Of a stretch of DNA of 64,000 nucleotides, positions 35,941-44,625 are shown piece after piece (the first letter of the stretch is position 1; every line of letters starts with the position of its first letter). This DNA comes from Leptolyngbya sp. PCC 7375 (GTDB lineage Bacteria; Cyanobacteriota; Cyanobacteriia; Phormidesmidales; Phormidesmidaceae), in NCBI RefSeq assembly GCF_000316115.1, contig NZ_JH993797.1, forward strand, positions 6,979,961 to 7,043,960, written 5' to 3'. The position numbers and the translations under genes were made by a program. The notes beneath the pieces are model-generated. The model saw only the letters and a program-made list of their open reading frames with translations, made no database searches and was not told where the DNA came from.

Positions 35941-37770
35941 CTTACGGTTCGCTTAAATTTAGGAGAGGTTGACTAAATTATCCGGTCAGTGAGAGATAGA
36001 TATCATCCGAAACCCTCAACAACTGTAAAATGCGTTGTTGCCGTTCAGATAAAGCGGAGAGAAAATATTGTAGCGCCCCATTAATCTTCATCACGGTGAG
36101 CGTGATGCCACGAAACGCTCGTAATAGCAACTCAGCAGTGGGTTTGGCGGTCGCGCGTTTAGGATTGCCCGCATAGAGTCCGGCCAGTTTCTGCTGGGTT
36201 GAATCGAGTGTAGAGCGGACTGAAAATTCGAGTAAACAGAGAATACGCAACCCGATACTCAGCAGTCGAATCAAGCCTTTGACCCGCTGGTCAGAGGCTA
36301 AAAATAAGGGTGTTAAGCCAAGCGCTTTCCCCTTGTATCGGCCAAAGCATCGCTCAATCAGGTACTCATTGCGGTAGCCATAGACGGCTTCTGAGAGCGA
36401 TAGCTCTAGGTCGTTGGAGACATAAACCCGCCATCCGAGTAGCCGTTGTGCTTGTTCGTAGGCATCTGAGTCAAGCGTGGTGTTCACCTGGACGGTGGTT
36501 TCTGTAAGGGTACGGGCAGGCTTATCACGATAGGCGCGTTTATGACTCGTTTGGGTTGTGGTTTGGTAGTCCACCTGCAACATGTCTGTGACTCGATAGC
36601 GTTTGAGGATTTTCTCAGCAGCAGCAATGGTTTCATCAACCGACAGTCGTTTGTGACCACGACCCGTGACATTCAAGTTGGTGAGTGCCTCAGTGGCCTT
36701 CTCAAGGCGTTGGTCTAACCCGGTTTGTTGCCGTTGCTGATGCTTGAAGGAGCGCACCACTAGCCACTGCTCTGTCCATGTGAACCGGTCTGCCCCGGTC
36801 CCCAACGACTGCGGCATCGTGATGGCAAATCCCTCAGCAATCGCCTCAGTCTCGGCAGATGTCTCTGCACTGCTCGTGCCGGTAACATTCATGTCAGGAG
36901 CCATAATTGAGTCGAGTTCTTCCTCTCCACGAAACATAGGGGCGAGCAACTCGGCTAAGTCGGCTTTTGACACCTGCACCTCAGGCAACGGACATAGGTA
37001 GTAGTTCTCACTCTTCGCTAAGTAACCACGCGTGTCTATCGCCGACATCTTACTGTCGCCGACATACAGCAATCCACTCTTCGACAGATACCGTTGAACC
37101 TGCTTGATCTCGGGAATATACAGCGGGTCGTCGGCCCGGTTGCCACTCACCACACTCGTACTCACGGGCATTCCCAATGGATCCAAGGCCGCCTGCGATA
37201 TTTTCACTTGCGGCAAATCGGGTCGATAATCTTTGCTGTGCCCAAACTGAAATAAACCGTCTGTTGTCGGCTCTCGATGACCGCTGGCCGTCGTCGTATC
37301 AATCCGCACGGTCTCTACGCTCAAGTCATACACCCGCACCGTTTGACTATTCAACGCTCCCTCGAAGTGCTCCCACGCGAGGTCGTTACTCAGTTCGTCT
37401 AGCACCGTTGCTAGGCGGTCATCACTGAAATCTAATGGTCGCAATGAATCACTCAGACAGGCTTTTAAGCTGATGCTCAGGCTCTCTGCCCAGTCTTCGA
37501 CTTGATTAAGACGATGATCTCCTTGGGAGATAATGTACGAGAGCCAAACCGATACTACGTTGCCTAGGCTCAGACCTTGCCAGTTCCCATGAGGCTTAAA
37601 GTGCTCGTCGAGTAGCTCACTCAGACCCAGGGTTTGCATCTGGCTTAATAGCAGTGGGATATCATCGACACGTTCGTTACTGATCAATTCGGCCATTGCT
37701 TGGCTGGCATACTGTTTTTGGGGCTATTGCGCTATTCGCTATTCTCCTATGTTTTCTAGCGAACCGTGAG
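35941..37770 (-). mobile_element. complete IS1634-family insertion sequence
   Basis: Terminal inverted repeats CTTACGGTTCGCT (left, from 35941) and CTCACGGTTCGCT (right end read inward from 37770) differ by one base, and the flanks carry the 6-bp target duplication GTATTT (35935-35940 and 37771-37776). The 1830-bp element has one intact transposase gene, so it may still be mobile. It separates the protease gene from the giant helicase and does not break an identifiable gene. Confidence 0.85.
35978..37696 (-). CDS. IS1634-family DDE transposase
   Basis: A 572-residue transposase with IS4-superfamily acidic residues: VRIDTTTASGH near 130, LLYVGDSKMSA near 220 and, near 450, YLIERCFGRYKG, the Y-(2)-R-(3)-E-like signature. 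The long insert between the second aspartate and the glutamate is usual for IS1634. The frame is intact and the gene reads opposite to the surrounding defence genes. Its stop lies 37 bp inside the left end. Confidence 0.88.
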   Translation of the reverse strand: MAELISNERVDDIPLLLSQMQTLGLSELLDEHFKPHGNWQGLSLGNVVSVWLSYIISQGDHRLNQVEDWAESLSISLKACLSDSLRPLDFSDDRLATVLDELSNDLAWEHFEGALNSQTVRVYDLSVETVRIDTTTASGHREPTTDGLFQFGHSKDYRPDLPQVKISQAALDPLGMPVSTSVVSGNRADDPLYIPEIKQVQRYLSKSGLLYVGDSKMSAIDTRGYLAKSENYYLCPLPEVQVSKADLAELLAPMFRGEEELDSIMAPDMNVTGTSSAETSAETEAIAEGFAITMPQSLGTGADRFTWTEQWLVVRSFKHQQRQQTGLDQRLEKATEALTNLNVTGRGHKRLSVDETIAAAEKILKRYRVTDMLQVDYQTTTQTSHKRAYRDKPARTLTETTVQVNTTLDSDAYEQAQRLLGWRVYVSNDLELSLSEAVYGYRNEYLIERCFGRYKGKALGLTPLFLASDQRVKGLIRLLSIGLRILCLLEFSVRSTLDSTQQKLAGLYAGNPKRATAKPTAELLLRAFRGITLTVMKINGALQYFLSALSERQQRILQLLRVSDDIYLSLTG

Positions 37771-38039
37771 GTATTTGGTCCCAGACAATGAACTCGCTCA
37801 GTATTGATTTTCTGTTGAATGCCTGGAAGCTTTATTTTTACAAGCTTTCAGGGTAATGGCATGACAATTCCCTGTTATTGCGAAGTTTAACTGTGACGGT
37901 TAACCGGATGCTCTACGGAGGACAGCGTAATCTTGCTCAAATCAGTAATTTTTGAAATTTCCTTAGCGGATTTAGGAAAATAGCTTTTAGCTGCCTATCC
38001 TAGAAACGCGCTGATCGTCGCTGCCATTTTCTGGTTCCT

Positions 38040-41000
38040 ATGCTCCCAGCCCACCTTGCCGAAAATATTCGCCGTCAGGTGCTGTACTACCTACAGTCCA
38101 CCTTTGACTTTCGTGATGGTGATGCCACCCGAGCATTTGAGCAGTTTTTACTCAACCCAGAGCAGGGCATTTTCAAAGGACCCTGGATCCAGCTAAAACG
38201 CCCCTTTCGCCCTGCCGATGACACCTACCAGCATCCCTTTAAGCTAGGCGTTCCTTTCCATCCGTTTAAGCACCAATCCCGCTCCTGGCGAAGACTCCAC
38301 AGCCGCAATCAGCAACCTCAACCCACCCTGGTCACCACTGGCACCGGCTCCGGTAAAACCGAGTGTTTTATGTACCCTGTCCTGGACCATTGCCTGCGCT
38401 CTAAACAGTCTGGTCAACCAGGCATCAAAGCCATCATTCTCTACCCCATGAATGCCCTGGCCGCCGACCAGGAAAAACGGTTTGCCAAGACCATTTGGGA
38501 AGATGAAAAACTCAAAGCAGCCGGTATTCGCGTCGGGAACTACACCGGACGTTACGATCCCTCCGATCCCGCTTCCCAAGCTTCAGGCGAAACCCAAATG
38601 GGCAAGGACCATGGCATTGCCAACCATGAAGCCCAGCTAGACGCAGCGCCCGACATTTTACTCACCAACTATAAAATGTTGGACTTCTTACTCTTGCGCC
38701 CACAAGATCAGAAGCTCTGGCGCTTTAATGAACCCGGTACCCTCCAGTACCTGATCCTTGACGAACTCCACACCTACGATGGAGCCCAAGGAGCCGACGT
38801 TGCCTGTTTGATTCGACGGCTAAAGGAACGGCTCAGCATTCCTAAAGGGAAACTATGCGTGGTCGGTACTAGCGCCACTATGGATGATCGCGACCGTAGC
38901 GATCGCGCCATGGGTAAAGCCATTGCCGATGCTACAGAAACCGGCGGTGACAGGCTCGCTCGCTTTGCCAGTAAGCTCTTTGAAGAAGACATCCCATCTG
39001 AAGCAGTCATCATCGAAGACCGTCTCAAAGTAGAAGAGATTATTAAAGGTGTAGAGTCAGACTTATTAGAGCTAGAATTTCCCACCCCTGAAACCTGTCA
39101 GCCTAATAGCGATGAAGACGCTATTAACTATGCCAATCGACAAGCAGGACTATGGGGTGCCCCTACCTGTGATGATATTAAATCCGAATCTGTCGTTGAT
39201 GAGTGGGGCGTTGCCTTAGGCGACTGGTTAAAAGGGACCAAGCTCTTTAAGTACTTGCTCGATGTTTTTGATAACAACGAAAACAATAGCTCGGCACCCC
39301 TAACCTGGCAGACATTAGTAGAAAAGATCGCGCAAAAAGAATGGGACTTTCTACTGGTTGATGACCTGGAGCAGCCCCGATGGATTCTAGTTTCATTTTT
39401 TGCGCTGGTGGCCCATGCCAAGGAACTGCGCAGTGGCAGGGCATTTCCACTCGTCCCTACCCAGGTCCAACTTTGGATTCGAGAGCTAACCCGTATTGGT
39501 CGCTATGTACAAGCCGATCCTGACTTTGGCTGGTTAGATGAACCCGACGCTCAAAATCGCAAGATTTTGCCAGCATTTCAATGTAGTGAGTGCGGAGCAT
39601 CCGGTTGGATCGGTCTTAGAGATAACAGGCATGATTCTGCCATTGGAGCCAGGGGAGTCCAGGGCTTCAAGCTTACTGATGATATTAAAGCTATTTATCA
39701 GGGATGGTTTCGCCGAGAGGGTCACGATCCTAAAATTGTTGTCATTGCACCAGATACTAAAGCTAATAATGCTGCACAACAACAGGGACAAGATTATCAA
39801 AAGAGTGTATTCGGTGAATGGCATTTCCACCCTGAAAGCTTGGTATTACGGCAAGGTGACGGTCCCTGCCCTTTGTCGAACACATCCCATGGTTATCCTG
39901 TCGTTATTAGCCAAGAGGCTGAACAAGATAGAAAGAGTAAAAAGCTCATAGGTAAGCAGCGATGCCCATCCTGTGGTTCCCAAGAGAGCGTCTTTATTAT
40001 TGGTTCTCGTTCCGCCACGTTGTCCAGCGTCATGGTGGATGAATTGTTTGGCTCGGTGCTAAACAGCGATCCAAAATTGTTGGCCTTCACCGATAGTGTG
40101 CAAGATGCGTCTCACCGGGCTGGCTTTCTGTCGGCGCGCACCTACAACTTCTCATTTCGTACTGCCCTACAGCGCATCATTGACGAAGCTGGCCCAGAGG
40201 GAGTCCCCCTAAGCGCTGTTGGACCCCAACTTTTAGACTGGTGGAGCACTCCTGGACTAGGGCGTCCCGGCAATATCAAAAAGACAATTTCTGCTTTAAT
40301 TCCCCCTGACTTAGCCGACTATCAAGAATATCTGGCCTACCGAAATACTAGCGATCAGGTTCTGCCACCGCAGTCACTACGAAACGCAATTGAAACCCGG
40401 CTAACGTGGCAAGCCACCCGAGAATTTGGCCTGATGTTGTTGCGGGGCCGCACGATGGAGTCTAGCGGATCTGCTTGTTTAGCCTGGGATTGGCCCCTAA
40501 TTCAGTTAACGGTTACGGCTATTTTTGAAAGCCTTGAAGCAGTGGATACCAGTCTCAAAGACTTACCACTACCCACCCTCTGCCGTTGGCTGTTAGGAAT
40601 TTTGCATCGTTATCGGCTACGGGGGGCTCTTAATCATCCCTATCTGGTAGAGTACGCCCGCTACAACTACTGGGGCAAGGCTCCCTTTGGGCGGTTTTTC
40701 CCAGAGCGAGAAGTCTATCCGCCCTTCTCACGGTTTCGCCCCAGGCTTATGGTCACTAAAGGGGATCGCTACCACGATCATATCCTGAGTAGAACCTCAG
40801 GGAGTTCTCAACCCTGGCATGTCCGCTGGACCCTCAGGGTCTTAAACCGACCTACCTTGGGAGAAATTGAGGCACTGGATTTATTACAGTTGCTCTACAA
40901 CAAAGCCGAAGCAACAGGACTGTTGAAACGTCTGCATAGTGATGGTGATAAAACCTACTATGCCATTAATGCCAAGGCAGCTCGATTAGTCTCTAATGGG

Positions 41001-44000
41001 GTACAGCTAACCTGCGCTGAAACACGACGACGCATAGTTCGCCCCACTAACGAGGCAGCACTGTGGGAACATTCTCCTAGCCTGGAGTACAGCGCTCAGG
41101 CAGGGGCATATAGTTTAGATGAATTTACTCAGCGGCAACGCTACTATCAAGACCGCTATCGCAAAGGAGCCCTACGTCGGGTAGTTGCCAACGAGCATAC
41201 TGGCCTTCTGACCACGGAAGAACGTGAATCCTTAGAAAACAGCTTTAGCAAAATTGAACATGCCGACGACCCTAACGTATTAACCTGCACCAGCACTCTA
41301 GAAATGGGCATAGACATTGGGGATTTGTCCAGTACTATGCTGTGCTCAGTACCGCCGACCACGGCAAGTTATCTGCAGCGGATTGGTCGGGCCGGACGCT
41401 CCACAGGGACGGCCCTGATCGTATCGGTGATTAATCATCAGCCCCACGATTTATTCTTTTTTGGCCGACCGGCTGAAATGCTCCGGGGAAAAGTAGATCC
41501 GCCAGGCTGCTGGGTAGATGCATCAGCTGTTTTGGTACGACAATACCTGGCCTATTGCATTGATTCAGCCACCGCTGCTGGCAAACTGTTGCAGCTTCCC
41601 CGCGCAGCTAGCCAATTAGTCACAGACCTGGATACATTAGATGGCCATTTGCCCATCATGATGGCTTGGGTGACTCAAAATGAAGCTGAGCTACAGCAAA
41701 AGTTTCTGGCTCGCTTTGCCAATGATGTCATTCGCCCAGATACTAAAGCACGATTTGTGGAAGAGACTGAGTCCGAAAAGCTACTGCAACGGATTCGCAA
41801 GGCTGCTGTAGAGTTTGACCGACAACGACGCGATCTGATAAATGCCCGTAAACGACTACAAACCCAAAAGGCCAAACTAGATGACCATGAAACAGAGGCA
41901 CTGCAGGAAATAGAAGACGAACTGCGCATCCTCAAGGGACGCCAAAATAGTCTGACAAAAACAACCTCATTAGAACTGCTCACTAACCATGGGTTGTTAC
42001 CCAACTATGCATTTCCTGAAACCGGGGTGAGATTTTATGGCTCGGTTTATAATCGCCATCGCAAGGCCGAAGAACCGATTCCCCCTATTGAGGTAGTAAG
42101 ACCTGCTGCCAGTGCCCTGCGAGAACTGGCTCCTCACAATCACTTCTACACCCATAAGCGCCAGTTTGAAATTCAACAAATGGCCATTGGTAACCCCCAA
42201 GAGCCTCTGAAAGAGACATGGGCCATTTGCGGTCAGTGTGGTCACATGCGCCCCACCAGCGAACTGCAACAAGAGGATGCTAGACCAGCCTGTCCCCAGT
42301 GTCATTACGATGGGGGGTCCGATAGCCAAACGGATATTGGCCAGCATAAACAATTTATTGACTATTCCCGTTCCCAGGCAATTTCAGTTATGGAGCACTA
42401 TGAGAGTTTGTCGAGCGACCGCTCTGACGAACGGGAAAATCAGTTTTACCAACGTCGCTATAGCTTTGATCTCACGGTGGACTCTCCCTCTGGAGCTACG
42501 GGTGATGAGCAGTTACCGTTTGGTATTGAGTATCGAGCCGCTGTGGTTTTGAGGGATATCAATGTCGGCTACTCAGATGATAAAGGCAGTATTGCCTTTG
42601 GGCCAGAAGGTCCTGCCCCTGAACATGGCTTCCGGGTGTGTACTAGCTGTGGTGTAGTGGCAAATCCGTTTGAGAGCATTGACCAGGTCCGCCACCGCCG
42701 TAGCTGTTCTGCCCGGCGTAAATTTGAGAAGGCGAAAGCAGAAGGACGATCTATCGATCCCTATGAGGAGGAATCTGTTTACCTGTATCGAGAAATTCGA
42801 TCAGAAGCCATTCGAGTTTTAGTCCCTTCCTTCACAGATGATGAAATTCAGACCCTCAGAGCCTGCCTATTATTGGGTCTCAGACTGCGATTTGAGGGAG
42901 ACCCTAGTCACATCACTATTTTCCCGCAGAAGCTACCGGATGGTGAAAACAATATTATGAGAGATTATCTGGTTATTCTGGACCGTGTGCCAGGGGGAAC
43001 CGGATACCTAAAGGCACTTTTCCAGGAATCTGATCAGAGCGATCGCACCGGAGAAGGCATTATGGCCGTGATGCGCCTGGCCCTTGATGCACTAGAATCT
43101 TGCCGTTGTGGCCGTATAAGTGCCCTGGAAAATGTTCATGACACCGATGGATGCTACCGCTGCATTCGCACCTACTCTCAACGGTATAACGCAGATGCCG
43201 TTAGCCGAGCCCTTGGCATTAGACTCCTCAAACAGCTTATTACCGCTGGTGAACGACGGCAACAGCGTCAGGAGTTGACTGATATTCCAGATACCTCCTT
43301 ATTTGGCAGTATGCTCGAACGCCAACTGGTAAATAAGTTAGAGACATGGGTCAACGACCGTTCGGGTACCTGGGAAAAAGCACTTGTAGAGGGTAAGCAA
43401 GGTTTTCGGTTTAGTGTGGGGAATCCTGCTCGTACCTGGGAACTAGAGTTACAACCCAAATTAGGATTAGCCCAGGGGGTTATGACGTCATCTCAGCCAG
43501 ATTTTATGCTCCGATGTCCCGACGATGAAACCATTCGGCCCGTGGCCATTTTTACCGATGGCTATGAGTTTCATGTAACGGTTAACCGTTTAGCGGATGA
43601 TATGGCCAAACGAAGAGCCATTCTAAACTCAGGTCGCTACTATGTTTGGAATATTACTTGGGAAGATCTGCAGAAAAAAGGTAACCCTGGCTTTCGGATA
43701 GTGCCGGATGCGATCGCAAATAAAGTCGAGCAGTTTAGCAATGCTGCCTTTGGCCAGGGCATAGCGCTTCCCGCCTGGAAAGAGGCGTTAGGTACTCCGT
43801 GGCAGCAATTGCTGGCATTTATCAAGACCCCACAGCTAGAACCGATGACTGGCAGTAGCAACCCTAAAAATGTCCACGGATGGCGCAAATTGGCAGAGTA
43901 CACGGTTGCATTTCCCCTAGAGGTTCTAGCTACCCACCAAAGAACCCATGACCAGCCAAACCTGGTTAATTCACTAGAGCAATGGAGTCAAGGTAGTGGC

Positions 44001-44609
44001 TTTATCCCACCTCCGTACATCAATAGTGGAGATTGGGTTTGCAATCCCCAAGCGACCTCCACTCCAGACATCATTGCCTTGTCCACTACCCAGGATTGTC
44101 TGGGCAACCGTCGTGAGCGAGTGCGCGTTAGTGCCCGCTTAGGCGATAGCGATGACGAGAGACAAGCTACAAATAGTTATCGCCCCCGCTGGCGTCAGTT
44201 TCTAGCCTGCCTTAACTTATTTCAATTCTGCGGATCGTTCACGTTTTTCACCACCTCAGAGGTCATAGACGGCACAGCACCAGAGGTCATCCCTGAAACT
44301 TCAGTCAGTGCGGCCAGTGGTGAATGGTCCGATGTGCGTTCGGAGGTTATCACATCCTTCCAAACGTTAGTGGATGCCCTGGCAGCGGCCCAGGTGCCGT
44401 TACCAGAAGCGGCCTATGAGGATGAGGATATTGGGGAAGATGCGATCGCGGAATTAGCATGGCTAGAGCATATCCCTCCAATTGCTGTTCTTGCCGGTGA
44501 CCAGGCGACCTTGGCCTCTGATTGGCAGAATGCAGGCTGGAAAGTTGTCACGGCTGAGGATATCCAAGCCGATGGTCCGAAATCCTTGATTGATTTAGTT
44601 CGCACTTAG
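38040..44609 (+). CDS. giant DUF1998 (MZB) superfamily 2 helicase with Vsr-like nuclease segment, DruE-like
   Basis: The 2189-residue protein opens with IRRQVLYYLQSTFDF, then Walker A TTGTGSGKTECF near 99 and a DELH box (ILDELHTYDGAQGADV) near 240. The second RecA half lies near 1080-1120 (TLEMGIDIGDLSS, YLQRIGRAGRS), with zinc-binding cysteine pairs at about 513, 640, 1397 and 1533. A DUF1998/MZB region follows from 1640: DRVPGGTGYLKAL and DGCYRCIRTYSQ. Near 1817-1845, QPDFMLRC then VAIFTDGYEFH recalls the Vsr/PD-(D/E)xK fold (PDIVF, then FVDGCFWH). DrmA, DrmB and DrmC of DISARM, and DruE of Druantia, are the nearest known models. Helicase, DUF1998 and nuclease are combined in one chain here. 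Confidence 0.78.
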   Translation: MLPAHLAENIRRQVLYYLQSTFDFRDGDATRAFEQFLLNPEQGIFKGPWIQLKRPFRPADDTYQHPFKLGVPFHPFKHQSRSWRRLHSRNQQPQPTLVTTGTGSGKTECFMYPVLDHCLRSKQSGQPGIKAIILYPMNALAADQEKRFAKTIWEDEKLKAAGIRVGNYTGRYDPSDPASQASGETQMGKDHGIANHEAQLDAAPDILLTNYKMLDFLLLRPQDQKLWRFNEPGTLQYLILDELHTYDGAQGADVACLIRRLKERLSIPKGKLCVVGTSATMDDRDRSDRAMGKAIADATETGGDRLARFASKLFEEDIPSEAVIIEDRLKVEEIIKGVESDLLELEFPTPETCQPNSDEDAINYANRQAGLWGAPTCDDIKSESVVDEWGVALGDWLKGTKLFKYLLDVFDNNENNSSAPLTWQTLVEKIAQKEWDFLLVDDLEQPRWILVSFFALVAHAKELRSGRAFPLVPTQVQLWIRELTRIGRYVQADPDFGWLDEPDAQNRKILPAFQCSECGASGWIGLRDNRHDSAIGARGVQGFKLTDDIKAIYQGWFRREGHDPKIVVIAPDTKANNAAQQQGQDYQKSVFGEWHFHPESLVLRQGDGPCPLSNTSHGYPVVISQEAEQDRKSKKLIGKQRCPSCGSQESVFIIGSRSATLSSVMVDELFGSVLNSDPKLLAFTDSVQDASHRAGFLSARTYNFSFRTALQRIIDEAGPEGVPLSAVGPQLLDWWSTPGLGRPGNIKKTISALIPPDLADYQEYLAYRNTSDQVLPPQSLRNAIETRLTWQATREFGLMLLRGRTMESSGSACLAWDWPLIQLTVTAIFESLEAVDTSLKDLPLPTLCRWLLGILHRYRLRGALNHPYLVEYARYNYWGKAPFGRFFPEREVYPPFSRFRPRLMVTKGDRYHDHILSRTSGSSQPWHVRWTLRVLNRPTLGEIEALDLLQLLYNKAEATGLLKRLHSDGDKTYYAINAKAARLVSNGVQLTCAETRRRIVRPTNEAALWEHSPSLEYSAQAGAYSLDEFTQRQRYYQDRYRKGALRRVVANEHTGLLTTEERESLENSFSKIEHADDPNVLTCTSTLEMGIDIGDLSSTMLCSVPPTTASYLQRIGRAGRSTGTALIVSVINHQPHDLFFFGRPAEMLRGKVDPPGCWVDASAVLVRQYLAYCIDSATAAGKLLQLPRAASQLVTDLDTLDGHLPIMMAWVTQNEAELQQKFLARFANDVIRPDTKARFVEETESEKLLQRIRKAAVEFDRQRRDLINARKRLQTQKAKLDDHETEALQEIEDELRILKGRQNSLTKTTSLELLTNHGLLPNYAFPETGVRFYGSVYNRHRKAEEPIPPIEVVRPAASALRELAPHNHFYTHKRQFEIQQMAIGNPQEPLKETWAICGQCGHMRPTSELQQEDARPACPQCHYDGGSDSQTDIGQHKQFIDYSRSQAISVMEHYESLSSDRSDERENQFYQRRYSFDLTVDSPSGATGDEQLPFGIEYRAAVVLRDINVGYSDDKGSIAFGPEGPAPEHGFRVCTSCGVVANPFESIDQVRHRRSCSARRKFEKAKAEGRSIDPYEEESVYLYREIRSEAIRVLVPSFTDDEIQTLRACLLLGLRLRFEGDPSHITIFPQKLPDGENNIMRDYLVILDRVPGGTGYLKALFQESDQSDRTGEGIMAVMRLALDALESCRCGRISALENVHDTDGCYRCIRTYSQRYNADAVSRALGIRLLKQLITAGERRQQRQELTDIPDTSLFGSMLERQLVNKLETWVNDRSGTWEKALVEGKQGFRFSVGNPARTWELELQPKLGLAQGVMTSSQPDFMLRCPDDETIRPVAIFTDGYEFHVTVNRLADDMAKRRAILNSGRYYVWNITWEDLQKKGNPGFRIVPDAIANKVEQFSNAAFGQGIALPAWKEALGTPWQQLLAFIKTPQLEPMTGSSNPKNVHGWRKLAEYTVAFPLEVLATHQRTHDQPNLVNSLEQWSQGSGFIPPPYINSGDWVCNPQATSTPDIIALSTTQDCLGNRRERVRVSARLGDSDDERQATNSYRPRWRQFLACLNLFQFCGSFTFFTTSEVIDGTAPEVIPETSVSAASGEWSDVRSEVITSFQTLVDALAAAQVPLPEAAYEDEDIGEDAIAELAWLEHIPPIAVLAGDQATLASDWQNAGWKVVTAEDIQADGPKSLIDLVRT

Positions 44610-44625
44610 TTAGGAGGCTAACGTT

